Positions 12,240 through 22,925 of a DNA stretch of 64,000 nt are shown in pieces; the first letter of the stretch is position 1, and every line of letters starts with the position of its first letter. A model generated the notes under the pieces. It did not search any database, had not been told where the DNA came from, and worked only from the letters and a program-made list of their open reading frames with translations. Origin of the DNA: Moniliella sp. 'wahieum' (taxonomy: Eukaryota > Basidiomycota > Moniliellomycetes > Moniliellales > Moniliellaceae). Both the position numbers and the translations under genes were made by a program. Location of the stretch: contig RSEE01000109.1 of NCBI GenBank assembly GCA_003971905.1, positions 1 to 64,000 of the forward strand, read 5' to 3'.

Positions 12240-14912
12240 TCACGCATAACCATACGGCTCGTACTTATCCGATCGCCACGCAGGCGGAGCGGGACCAACG
12301 TTACTAACGTTAGCATTAGCGGTAGCGTTAACGTTCGAGTTCGGGGTGGCGTTGGGGTTCGGGGGCAAGCTGTAGGACGCAGGGTAGTACGCAGCTTGGG
12401 CCAAGGGAGCGGCCGAACTGGGCGGGTGGGATGAGCATGCGGTGAGCATGAGCATGAGCATGAGTATGCGGGTGAGGGTGAGGGTGAGGGTGAGCATGCG
12501 GATGAGCGTGTTGGGGGTGGGGGTAGGTGTGTGGGTGAGAAGCTGTGTCGGGGTGTGGGCTGGAGGAAGGTGGGGGCTGTGCCTGGTGGGGGAAGCGGGG
12601 CGAGTGAGGCTGGTGTGCCAGTGCCAGTGCCAGTGCCAGTTCCAGTGCCCGAGGCGGAAGCGGAAGCGGAAGAAGAAGTAGAGGTAAGCGGGGGTGGGGA
12701 GGGAAGAGCGCCAAGCCGGTTCAGGGAGGTAATATCCCCTGCGGGGGCGGGGGTCCAGGGTGCGACGGGAGGGTAGGTAGAAGTGGACGTGGAACCGGAA
12801 GCGGGATTGGGATTGGAGACGGGATTGGGATTGGGAGGGGAGTGGAAGTGGCGGGGTCGGAGTGAGGTGGAACGTAGCTGGGCCAGGGGGCACGAAGGAG
12901 CGTAGTGGGCCCGAGGTGGAGGTGGAAAGGGGGGAGGAGGGGACGGCAGGTGGGCCCACGGGATCGGATAGCGGCACCGAGTACCGCGCAGGGTCCGAGG
13001 GGTTACAGCGTCTGGCCCTGGTTCGGGTTCGGGGTCTGGTTCTGGGTCTGGGTCTGGGTGTCGTGGGACAAGGTGGGAGCTGCGGAGCTGGGACCGGAGC
13101 GAGGAAGACAGTGCCAGGCGGATGAAACGGGATGTGGAAGAAGAAGAAGGTGGGGTAGGGTGGAGCTGGGGTTGTCGAGGTCGGACGAGATGAGGAAGCA
13201 GCCAGTGATGGGGCTACGACAGCCAAGACGTGAGCGGGGAAATTTTTGTCCGTCTTGGTTTTAGGCAAGCGGGTAGCCAAGTCGGCACCGACAGAACGAA
13301 CGACCTGTTCTCCGCATTTCCTCCCATCTTCGCCCACCACATCTTCCACCACCGCAATTGCTGTCCCGTCCAAAAGAGATTGTTTGGCATGCGCCACATT
13401 CTCATCCTCCTGCATCAACTCGGCCGCACTCTTCAACAGATAGCCCAGCTCATTGTCCTTGGTGCGCGAAGAAATCACATGCGTCTTGTAATGTGAAGAC
13501 TGTTGTCCTGCCGCGAAAAGCGCGAGTTGCAGCCAGGAAAGGTACATACGTACGGCCGCGCCCCGGTCCCGTCTGAAGGCAAAGAAGACAGACAAGCCGC
13601 AAAAGAGTCAGCAAAGCCCATCAACAAAGACAAATAAATATGGTCAACCAGTCAACCAGTCAACAGATCAACCAGTCCACAGGTCAACAGGTCAACCAGT
13701 CAACAGATCAACCAGTCAACAGGCCAACCAGTCAACAGATCAACCAGCCAAGAGGACACGAGGGGGGGGGGTACGATAAGGACTTACCCTTGTGCACCCG
13801 GCTGTGCCGAGCGGCGTGGCCGGAAGTGGAAAATGTGTGGGAACAAATTCCACAGGGGAAGCGTTTTTGACCATCGATCATGACGGGGCCCGGACGGGTC
13901 GAGGGGCGGAAGGTGCCGCGATGTCGTTTCGAGGGGTGCGCAGCGTCGTCGGTACTGCCCCCCGCGGGAGCCGGGGCGGGTACAGTACCTTCGGAAGCAG
14001 TCGCAGTCGTAGCCGTAGCTCCAGCCGCAGTAGCAGGCGTAGCAGTAGCAGTACCCGAAGAGGTAGTGGACTGATGCGCAGCCAGAGGTCGAGGTGCAGA
14101 TTCGGTTTTGGTGGGGTCGGTCTCATCGTCTCGACCCGTGTCGGGCAGAGCGGTAGCGGTAGCGGTAGTGGTAGTGGATGCGCCAGGCTCGGTGGGGCTG
14201 TCGGGCAGTTCGGTGCGGGAGGAAGCACGTCGTCTTGCGGATCCTTCGAGGTCGCGACGGCGTTTGGCGCGGGGCTTGAGGAAAGGCGCAAGGAGGCGCT
14301 CAGCCTGGGGCGTGAGCATGCCTCCGCCGGGACTAGAAGAAGGGTGGGAGAACGAGGGGCGTTGCGGGCCGAGGGGAGCAAAGGGGGGAGGGAAGGCAGG
14401 GGTAGGAGCAGTAGTAGCAGCGGTCGGGAGGCCCGAGACAACAGTGGGGGAGGAGTGGGAGGCAGGGCCAAAGGAGGCTGTGGGGTCGCGACGGAGCAGA
14501 TCGGGCGGAGGAGGGGCGAGGAGGGGAAGTGAGTCGGGCGTGGCCGACACTGGGCCGGAGGCAGGAGGAGCAAAGCTGCTGGGAGCGGGGCGCTCAGCGG
14601 CGGAGCGGGGTTGGGGCAGGTGGGAGCGGGTGAGGGATGGTGAGGGCGGCGCGGTGCTGGTGCTGCTGGTGCTGCTGGTGCTGCTGGTGCTGCTGGTGCT
14701 GCTGGTGCTGGTACTGGAGGGGGTGGAGGAGGTGCGGGGGGGGGGCGGGGGGCGGCTGGAACTGGGGGGCGGGGGGGCAGCGGGGCGGCGCGCTGGAGGG
14801 CACTGGTGCCGGCGCCCACACCGGGGGCAGGGAAGGCGAGGTGCTTGAGCGGGGGCGGGGGGCGGGTGTCGCGCAGCGGGGAGGGCGCCGGGAGCGGCTC
14901 GAGACGCGCCAT
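12240..14912 (-). CDS. C2H2 zinc-finger transcription factor, two fingers
   Basis: A nuclear DNA-binding protein with two tandem C2H2 fingers. Finger 1 (about 13800-13870) reads RFPCGICSHTFSTSGHAARH, ending SRVH. Finger 2 (about 13480-13560) reads GARPYVCTFPGCNSRFSRQD then NSL and HYKTH, after one missing base at about 13486. An intron at 13573-13787 lies exactly between the fingers. Upstream is a Pro/Ala/Thr-rich region with KPRAKRRRDLEG and HPSKRHRGTFRP, possible nuclear signals. Downstream, a Pro/Ser/Tyr-rich tail ends SDKYEPYGYA and TGA. The start at 14912 (MARLEPLPAPSP) is tentative; 14550 (MSATPDSLPLL) is an alternative in the finger frame. FSRQDN-type second fingers occur in fungal NRG/MSN-like factors, but the target genes cannot be inferred. 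Confidence 0.75.
13573..13787 (-). other. intron between the two zinc fingers
   Basis: GTAAGT donor after the HSRVHK codons and TTCAG acceptor before the linker GTGARPYVC. About half of it (13642-13750) is a tandem array of GTCAACCAGT/CAACAGATCA units. Confidence 0.85.
13642..13750. repeat. tandem GTCAACCAGT/CAACAGATCA array inside an intron
   Basis: About ten imperfect 10-11 bp units with the common core GTCAAC. Confidence 0.85.
14652..14715. repeat. CTGGTGCTG triplet microsatellite
   Basis: GCTGCTGGT units in the 5' part of the C2H2 gene. On the minus strand they encode Ala/Pro or Ser/Thr runs, depending on frame. Confidence 0.8.
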
Positions 14913-15295
14913 GGGCAAGTGTGGTGGTGGATGGGAAGGTGGTAGTGGATGGGAGCGCGGGGGGGGCCAGGGCTTTGGATGCGGGCGCGGCGGCAGCAGG
15001 CGGCTGCTCGGGCGGGTGGCACGCGGCGAGTGTGGGCGGCGCGCGGCACAGACACTGCGCGTGTGCCGAGCGTGCGCCGAGAGGGAGAGCGAGTGCTGGT
15101 CACCCGTCGCTAGTCACTACAGTCGCTGGTAGCCACGGGGACGCACTCGGCTGCCGGCGGCCCTGCGGGCTGGGCACGCCACCAGTCTCAGGCGGATTGG
15201 GCCGGCACGGCACGGCGCCTGTGTTGGACGGTGCTGCGCCCATGTAAGCCACAGGGCCACTGTGTGCTGCTGCGCCCAGCTGCGCGCATCACCGG

Positions 15296-16083
15296 TGTGT
15301 CACGCCCCTGTCACATGTCACCATGCATGTCACACCGCGTGTCATGCAAGTCACGTGTCACAGCAGCGTCCGACCGCTTTTGGTGCGCAGCAGCGCTCAA
15401 GCTTCAAGCTTTCAAGAGAGAGGGGGGTTGAGTTCAACTGAACGTTACGTTCAACGTGCACTGTTCTTACCTTTGTCAACATCTCAGATGTGAGTCCCAC
15501 ATCCCACCTGTCACAACCATGTCAACCCCGACGCGGGGTCTCACGATTGTCGGAGCCGCCATGCACCGTTCGGGTCGAGGCAGCGGAGAGGAGTGCTAGT
15601 GGCACCGTATGTGACGAGTTGGAGGAGAGGGAGGAGGGGGAGAACGAACGCAAGGGACCAGCCGAAGAGGCCATTTATCGCGTGCCGTGTGGTGGGGCCA
15701 GGCGAGCGTGTGTGTGAAGGCGGGGTATTGGATGTGCCCCTGGCTGGGTGCCACCATTCTGTCACCTGTGGTCCGTGCCGTCACACCAAAAACGGGATTT
15801 GGTCACACTAGTGCCGGATGTGCGCGGGCGGATGTAGACACGCCGAGGGGCCGCCGCTTTACAGCGCACTAGGCTGCTGCACTTGAAGCTTGAAGCTTCG
15901 GCTTGAGCGTTTCAGCGCTTCAGCTTCCCATGTCACATGCAGTATCACATGTCACACGAAAAAACCAGCGCTCGGCGCCACCTCGGGCAACAGCACCAAG
16001 AGCAACTGTGCGTATGCGGCCGCAACGCGCCACCACCAGTTACACCTGTCACATGTCACCTGCATCACATGTCACATGTCACA
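15296..16083. mobile_element. candidate small inverted-repeat element with TCACATG subterminal repeats
   Basis: An imperfect inverted repeat pairs GCGCTCAAGCTTCAAGCTTT (from 15393) with the AAGCTTGAAGC...GCTTGAGCG arm at 15882-15909. Outside each arm are clusters of GTCACATGTCAC-like words: left 15296-15361, right 15928-15957 and 16047-16083. The core shows no transposase-like ORF. The structure resembles a non-autonomous DNA element, but no target-site duplication was found, and a binding-site array is an alternative. Confidence 0.3.
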
Positions 16084-17346
16084 AAAGGAGGTCAGACTCC
16101 AGGCCCCAGGAGAAGGAGGAGGAGTGGCACTACTCAGTCAGTACTCACACCAGAGGATAGGGAGGGATATACATCCTGTGTGGCATATATGGTGTTGCAT
16201 GCGAAGGAATTACTCATCCTGGTTACCCAGCGATGTCCTAAGTGAAGTTATGCAGGCAGAGAGAAGACGGGAGCTGGGTTGAACGTTGAACGTTGAACGT
16301 TGAACCCATTGCAGACTGTGGATCAGAAGAAGAAAAAGAGTGGCCCAAGGCCAGAGGATAGTGACACAACTGGGTTAGTTCCCCGATATGTAAGAGGATC
16401 GGCCGGACAGGGTGATCTTGGAGGTGGCTGGCCCTTAAGACCCTCAGTGGTCAACAGGAATGAAGAAGATTAGACTGTTAGAGGAATCTTTCGGCTGTCA
16501 TCTAACATCGTTTAGCTGATCTCGCTCCTATTTCCAATTCCGTCTTCGTTTCGAGCGTCTCGCTCCTTTTTCCTTTTTCTTCCACTTCGCACCATGTCCT
16601 CTGCTCTTGCTTCTTCCCCAATACTACGAACGATTGCTACACCCCTTAGGGTTTGGCCTAGTCTCGAGTCTGGTCTTCCTCGCCTTAACCCCGACGGTAA
16701 CATTGGCGGTGGAGGTTGTTTAGCCCTCAAACCCGTGGTGGTGGCCAACGTGCAACAGCCCATAACCCCCAGCCCACAGCCCACAGTCCAGCGATGCATC
16801 ATGGGAAAGGGAGGGGAGGCTATTATGGGGCGAAGAGTCGGGGGGAGTATCGGGGTGGGACCTGATATTGATATGGGGACTCGTCGATGTGTATACGTAT
16901 ACCTTTGAATCCAGTCTACTATACAGTTTTGTAATTCTACTAAGAGGTGCAGAACCACCTTTTGGACGGACCGTCACAGCGACGCGGGAACGGTCCACCG
17001 AGGACGGCTTGCGATTGTGGTAGACCTCAGCGGGAGTAGGAGAGAGACAGATCCGCAGTCACGGTTGGGGGTGCGTCAAATGACGGTGTGCGCGCAGATA
17101 TAGATCAGGGAAAGCGAGTGTCCCGATTGCAGAGGAAGTGGTACTCCGACGGGAACACCGTTTCTGTCCAATCTGACTGTGGTATTGTGGCCGCCCATCT
17201 CTCCACGATGCCGCCGTCGTAGGCAGACTCGGACCGAGTCCTTTAGTGGAAGAGCAATCGCTATCTGAAGTAACCGTAGAGTGGCAGGGTGGAACGAGAG
17301 ACGTGATTAGTCAATTCGTAAGCATAAGCGTGGAATAGTCGGTAGA

Positions 17347-17403
17347 GGGAGAAGGGAGAAGGGAGAAGGGAGAAGGGAGAAGGGAGAAGGGAGAAGGGAG
17401 AAG
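17347..17403. repeat. 7-bp tandem GGGAGAA, about 8 copies
   Basis: Near-perfect tandem copies in gene-poor DNA just before the dispersed repeat copy. Confidence 0.85.
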
Positions 17404-17582
17404 GTGGAATCAGGTGAATGACCGGGGCAAAGTGCAAACAAATCCGGGGTGTAGAGTGAGGGTTGGTATATAGAGTAATACACAACAGCAGGATACCTAT
17501 CTATTCCATACGAGCAGCACAACTAACCAGAGGCCTTATATTAGGCAGGCATGCTGGTCCTAGAGTCTCTATACTGCACTAC

Positions 17583-18080
17583 GCATTGCATAACATTGAC
17601 GGAGCGTAAGGCGGGGACGAAGAAACGCTGCGCCTATGTATACAGCGACGCGTTGATCCGGCGTGTGGTGTGCTTGCGCCAAAACCCCGTTTTAAGCAAC
17701 CAGGGGATCGTCAGGAGGTCAGGTCCCTCTAGTACCCCCTATCCGGTCCCATCCCCGACGAGGTGCGTGTGTGGATACGTATGAACATGGTAGACTGGGC
17801 GGTGCCCGGTGAACCATCTCCCTTGAGACTCCGTAATCAATTCCTTCCGGTTCCCAAGCATTTCACCCGCGGTCTTGGTGGCATCGTAAGCTCGCGTCGT
17901 CCAAACCAAGGGGAAAAAAGCGGGTCTCGAGTAGGTCCTTGGTACTGGATGACGTTCATGTCGCATTCTGTTTGCTCCAGCACAGCCAAAAAGCTGCTGC
18001 TTTTCCCCAAAGGTGTCAGGCTTTCATGTACCGCCAGTTTTGGGGTACGCGTCGTGCGCGTCCTGCGTTCCCGCGTGGCG
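17583..18080 (-). mobile_element. dispersed coding repeat, copy A (family unknown, decayed)
   Basis: This stretch is clearly related to 46208-46690 at the DNA level, with many shared words such as TCAGGA, CGTGTGGA and GCCGTCTTGGTG-like blocks. The minus-strand peptides of both copies share TTR, TKTAG, KEL, SQ, WF, HT and GDGTG/GHGTG in the same order, so the ancestor was protein-coding on this strand. The protein is not one I recognise. It could be part of a retroelement or of a DNA transposon. The copy looks broken and old. Confidence 0.45.
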
Positions 18081-18704
18081 TATCTGAGCGTGAGGTCCAC
18101 CTCCATTCCTGATTCTCCTATTGCATCAGGTTCCATCACGCGGTAGACAGTGCGCAGTGCCTTCCTCCCACGCCTTGCCCTTTCATCTTTCTCCACGGGC
18201 GGCTCGTTGTATCTGTGGGTAGGTGCAATATACAAGAGGTGACCCTGTTCCAGCCTTAAGCTCTGTCAATGATATGGATTCAAGAGGTGACGTTGTTGGT
18301 TACATACGGTTGGATCATGATGCCACCGGGTATGCGTCCGGTGCTCATCTCCCGCAGGTGCAGGTGGTTGTGCTGGGCCGCCGTCAGTACTCAGTGGGCG
18401 CGATTGTTGGACGGTTGCAATCGTGGCGTGTTCCACGCTGGCGAGGCAAAGTGCGGTGGCCAAAGATAATCGATAATGGTGGCAACGGGGTGAGCAACTA
18501 GCTAGCAACTGCGTAGTCAGTACGCGCGTCGCTCCGAGCATCACGCGTCGGGGGCGAGTCAGCGCTAGTACTACTAGTCCCCACCAGCGCGCCGCCACCG
18601 CTTACCTAACCGCGTGTGCGTACTGGGTGAGGCTGGTGGGGGTGGCTGTTGGCTGGCGTGCGTGCGTGCGCTCTTCTCCACCGTGGCTGGGTCGTCGTCG
18701 CACC
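18081..18704. other. spacer upstream of the GT90 gene
   Basis: No gene is supported. TACTAGT/ACTAGTC-type words occur near 18497-18580. Confidence 0.5.
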
Positions 18705-20613
18705 ATGTCCAACAAGTATGTCGAGGTGGCCACCGAGGAGCGAGCTGCCCGAGATGCAGGAGCTGGCGCGCTCCCACTCCATCCAGTCCTTCGACGCCGA
18801 GTCTGGTCCGGGCCCGGGCAAGCGCCAGCGCCACGTGTCTGACGGTCAGGCCGCGGGCGAGGGCCAAGGTCAAGGCCAAGGCGAGGAGGACACGTTGCCG
18901 CTGCCTATTGGTTTGGCCAGGGCACCTGAGCGACTCGAGCACAGCGCAGAGCGTACGGTGGCCAAGTTCTTTCATACCCGGCGCATTCGCTGGGTGTTGC
19001 TCGGGCTGGCACTCATCTTGCTTTTGCTCCTCGTTTCCGCCGGCCGCACGTCGTCGGCCCAGCTGTTGCGCGCAAAGCTCAAGGGTGCCGCTCAAGGGTG
19101 GGGGTACACCATCCCCCCCGACGCTCGCATTTATGCACATACCAAGCCCCAGTACGACGACCCGTTCAACCCCGACGACCTCACCTTTACCGAAGAGGAG
19201 TGCGATGCCTACTTTCCCGGGCTGTGGAAGGACGTGGACCGGAGCGTGGCTTACTACACTGAGCACCCGTACGTTTGTTCACCCTCCTCCTCTACGCCTT
19301 ACGCCTTGCGCCTTACGCCTTACGCCTTACCCCTCCCCCGCTGCGCACAGACGGTACTGACACTCCAGCAGGATGACCAGAGAGTACCTCGAGACGTCGT
19401 GTGACGATCCAGACATGACGCATATGCGCGTGAAAGTGTACAACAACCGACTGTACATTCTGTCCTACAAGCAATCGGACTTTACGCGTACGCAAGCGAC
19501 GTTGGCTCTGCTACAACAATCGATCATTACGGCGCGGGAGCCCTTGCCCAACGTGGAGTTCTGCATTGGGGTACAAGACTGGCCTGGGTCCGGCAAGTTT
19601 GGGTTGGACCGCGCTCCCGAGGTGGAAGATGTATGGCTTATGCCTGATTACGCGTTCCTGACCTGGCCCGAGCACGTGGGCACGTACCACGATGTGCGCC
19701 GTCGGATCGAGCAAGTGGAGCAGGCTACGCCCTGGGAGAAGAAGACCCCACGACTCTGTGGCGCGGCGCAATGGGCGTCGGCACGGCCGATCGAGAGGCG
19801 ATGGTCAAGGCCGCTCAGGGGTACCCTTGGAACGACATTAAGGCCGTCAATTGGGCCACAGGCGAAAACAGTATCAAGATGGAAGACCATTGCAAGTGGA
19901 AGTACCAAGGTTTTGCTGATGGAAACTCCTACAGGTACGTCGTCCTTTTTACTCGCTTGTCCTTTTCCCCGTAGTTTTTTTTCTTTGTTCGCCACCGCGC
20001 CGTTGGGGTCACACCCGCACGACGGGGCCTACGTCGCTTGGTCTGGTCCAAACTAGTGGTACTGACACACGTTTGATGGCACGCAACGCAGTGGTCGACT
20101 GCGGTACCTGCAAAACTGCAAGACGGTGATTGTCACGCACCGTCCTCGCTGGCTGCAGCACTGGACGCACCTGTACAACAGCGACTGGACATCAGCGGAG
20201 CAAAACATCGTGCTGATTCCGGAGCCGGAGGGATGCGCCTGCGCTGACGGAGGACGGCAAGTTGGCCGACGACCACGACCGGTTGTGGGAGCGGTTACCC
20301 GAGACGATGGGCGCGCTGCTACAGGACGATGAACGTGCAAAGCGGATCGCAGAGAACCAGTGGAACTTTTTCCGCAACCGCTATGTCTCCCCAGCGGGCG
20401 GCGTGTTACTGGCGCAAGGCGCTCAAGGGCTATGGCTCGGTACAGAACTTTACCGTCTCGATGGCCGGGACGGAAACGTCGTACGAGTCGTGGGTCACGC
20501 GCGGCGGGCTGCGCGACGCAACTTGGCGCGAAGGCATCCAGCGCCGCGCGGAGCGTGTGAACCTGCAGAGCAGGGATCTGGCAACTGGGAGCTGGCAACG
20601 TATGAACATGTGA
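18705..20613 (+). CDS. CAP10-like GT90 family glycosyltransferase, type II membrane protein
   Basis: A Golgi or ER-type glycosyltransferase of the CAP10/KDELC (DUF821, GT90) family. A cytosolic tail beginning MSNKYVEV is followed by one membrane anchor, RWVLLGLALILLLLLVSAG (about 18990-19045), then a luminal stem and the catalytic domain. Visible family segments are FTEEECDAYFPGLWKDVD, EFCIGVQDWPGSG, DYAFLTWPEHVGTY, KKTPRLFW (across a frame change), the conserved WKYQGFADGNSYS and RLRYLQNCKTVI, then AENQWNFFRNRYVSP near the end. Introns are 19269-19371 and 19935-20090, both GTACGT with TACTGAC. Frame changes occur early (about 18730) and after 19750. Relatives transfer xylose or glucose; the donor and acceptor here are unknown. 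Confidence 0.85.
19269..19371 (+). other. GT90 intron 1
   Basis: GTACGT donor, TACGCCTTACGCC repeats inside, TACTGAC branch, CAGCAG acceptor; joins EHP to MTREYLET. Confidence 0.9.
19935..20090 (+). other. GT90 intron 2
   Basis: GTACGT donor after GNSY, TACTGAC branch, AACGCAG acceptor before GRLRYLQN. Confidence 0.9.
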
Positions 20614-21190
20614 ACACTGTGTTTTTTTGTTTGGGTGTGTGCGTCTGCCCATGCTGGTGGGGACGCGAGGTTGGGGCGGCGGTGGGCATGGCGTGCTCTC
20701 GAGCGCAGTGATAGGCACACGACAAGCGATAGTGTGGTGGGGGGCAGTGGTACCACTAGTGAGCAATCCTCAATCCAGCCAGCTGAGGGATTAAATCGAA
20801 CGCCAGAATACATCTCACAGGGGTGGTATGTGGGAAGGAATGGCCACACGCCCACTAAGGATTGCGTGGTGAAAAGGTATCACGACAGATTGTGGCTTCA
20901 CGATCGCACAGCTTCACTGGCTCTGTTATTCTCAGTTCGATTCTGGGCGCAGTCACTTTTTTGTGGGATGCAGCAATGCGGCACTGCTAGTTTGAAATTG
21001 CAGGCCCCCACAACCCGTCCCGCTTGCTCTTCGGTTCGTCCCGTCTGGGGCACCCAAGCCACATCGTCATCAACACAGCAGCACACAGGCATCCTCCTTT
21101 TTCTTCTTCTTTTTCCTTCTTCTTCTTCTTCTCCTCCTTCTCCATCTCCTTTTCATTCCCCCCCCCTCCTCCTTCTCCCCCCTCTGCGCC
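20614..21190. other. spacer upstream of the DUF1769 gene
   Basis: No gene is supported. A strong CTTCTTCTT pyrimidine tract at about 21093-21180 leads into the next start codon, a common fungal promoter feature. Confidence 0.5.
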
Positions 21191-22594
21191 ATGCCACCGT
21201 GCGCGTGCTCGCCGGCGGCTCACGCGACACGCTCTTTCCCGTGGCGGTGAACACGACCTGCACCGCTGCCCATCCGCAGTAGCCAATTCGATGGTCTGGT
21301 CACTGTGCGCATCAAGAACTACCCTGTCCCATCCGCCACTGACGAGTCCAAGTCCGACGCGCTCTACTTCCACCTCGGCTACGGCACCCACGTCACCTGC
21401 AGCATCCAATTCCAAGGCCGCTTCCTCACCCCCGTCTCTGCCGACGACCTGCTCTGGGGCATCGAATTTGATGCCCCCATCCGTGTACGCTCTCTCTTTC
21501 ACCTTCTTCTTCTTCCTCTTCACCATCACCATCTTCTTCTTCTTCCTCCTCTTCCTCTCTTCTTCCTCTCCCTCCCTCCTCCCCCCCCCCCCCCCCCCCC
21601 CCCTCCCGCCTGCGCGCACTGGAACTAACCTAATCCGGGCTACCACAGGACAAGCTACCCTCTGGCACGTCCTTATCCCTAGCGGTCAAGTCAGTGAGCA
21701 TGATGGAGCCCAACCTAGCGCAAGGGTTGTACTCCGACACGCCCTGGGCATTTGCGCCTTAGTCACGGCCATGTCGCGGTTACGCGTCGCAATCCTCCCG
21801 AGTCAGAGTCAGAAGAAGCAGCGTGCTGGCCTCCGTTCCCTAGCCCGCTCAACGGAACGGCAATTGAGGACGACGTAGATGCCCTCCTGCCCCGCACCCG
21901 CACAGACGACACGCAACGTGTACGTTGCCAATTGGCTGAGCCTACCTGCTCACCTACCTCTCAGCTCTCTTCTACTTCTGCCTCTGGCTCTACCTGTACT
22001 TCTGCGTCTGCCTGTGGGTCTGGTTCTGCTCTGCCTGTGGGTCTGGCTCTGGCTCTTCCTCCGTCCCGGCATCAGCTTCTAGCTGTACATCTACTAATCT
22101 TGCAGCATCGGCACGTACTGTGGCTGGCTGCTCATACCGCCAATCGGGATTACAGGGGACCGGATCCGTCCATGGTGGAAGGTGCGCCTGCAGCGGCCAA
22201 AGCGCGTGTGGCCTACTTTTCCAGTCCGTCGCACCGGCAAGCCTGTACGTTTAAGCCCGAGATGCTAGTCACAGGCGACTTTGCCCATGGGATGGTGGAT
22301 GTGGCTGGGCTAACGTTGGAGGTACCTACGTTTGGCTTGGCGGCTCCGTGGGCATTGACGTTTGACTTGGCCCAGCACTGGTGCAACGTACCGCTATACT
22401 TTGTTGTGCGGCACAAAGCTCGGCCTGGTGCTCAAGGTTTTTTTTTCTGGTCCAGTACGTTGGGCTTGCCTTGCCGTGCTCCCCTAACACCTTCTCTTCC
22501 TCTTCCCACCTTCCCCCTCTGACCCCGTCCGAACCCTCAATACTAACCTACTTCTCCACCTAGGTTCACCCTCGTCGAAACATGTTTGAGCTAA
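21191..22594 (+). CDS. DUF1769 family protein
   Basis: A conserved fungal protein of unknown function. Matching segments are RVLAGGSRDTLFPVAVN near the start, FDGLVTVRIKNYPVPS, TCSIQFQGRF with ADDLLWGIEFDAPIR, then after an intron DKLPSGTSLSLAVK and YSDTPWAFAPLVTAM. Later come KARVAYFSSPSHRQACTFKP, VTGDFAHGMVDV and LTFDLAQHWCNVPLYFVV. The intron at 21485-21648 (GTACGC, CTAACC branch, CACAG) is clear. Further introns probably lie at about 21920-22105 and 22440-22563, the last joining to FTLVETCLS and TAA at 22592. The start is ATG 21191 in GCGCCATG context; one base seems missing right after it, since MATVRVLAGG is expected. No catalytic motif is visible. Confidence 0.8.
21485..21648 (+). other. 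DUF1769 gene intron 1
   Basis: GTACGC donor, CTTCTT and poly-C tracts, AACTAACC branch, CACAG acceptor; joins DAPIR to DKLPSG. Confidence 0.85.
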
Positions 22595-22630
22595 GGCACA
22601 ATCCGAAGGGGCGGTAGCGTGTTGTAGTGG

Positions 22631-22720
22631 ACAGGCCAGGACAGACCAGGACAGACCAGGACAGACCAGGACAGACCAGGACAGACCAGGACAGACCAGG
22701 ACAGACCAGGACAGACCAAC
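22631..22720. repeat. 10-bp tandem repeat ACAGACCAGG, 9 copies
   Basis: Nine head-to-tail copies; the first and last are variant. They sit in the about 330-bp spacer between two convergent genes, whose other content is the ACGCA array at 22761-22800. Confidence 0.95.
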
Positions 22721-22760
22721 AACAAAGGCAAAAAAACGAGAAATGCAATGCAATGCACAC

Positions 22761-22800
22761 AACGCAACGCAACGCAACGCAACGCAACGCAACGCAACGC
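22761..22800. repeat. 5-bp tandem AACGC, 8 copies
   Basis: Perfect pentamer run directly after the 10-bp array. Confidence 0.95.
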
Positions 22801-22925
22801 AACCAAAACAAAGCAACCCCGAGCAAACCTGGTACCCAGCAGGGTGTGAGACTAGACTACCCATTCTGCTCGCGCGGGAAGGTATCATATATCAGGGGGC
22901 CAGGTCAGCCAGCATGGCATAGGGG

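Larger units (their letters stand above)
14913..17540. other. large gene-poor spacer
   Basis: No conserved gene is seen. It holds TCACATG clusters and an inverted-repeat pair (listed separately), a GTTGAACGTTGAACGTTGAA run at 16278-16302, and a 7-bp GGGAGAA array at 17347-17403. A 104-codon ORF at 16594-16908 follows a pyrimidine-rich leader and CACCATG; it has no recognisable family and is left uncalled. Confidence 0.55.

Noticed and set aside
14108-14848. Long plus-strand ORF of 246 codons
   Set aside because: It is Gly/Arg/Glu-rich and antisense to the Pro/Ala-rich part of the C2H2 gene, so it is a shadow.
22631-22720. Regular repeats resembling a CRISPR array
   Set aside because: The units are direct 10-bp tandem copies without unique spacers, and the genome is eukaryotic.
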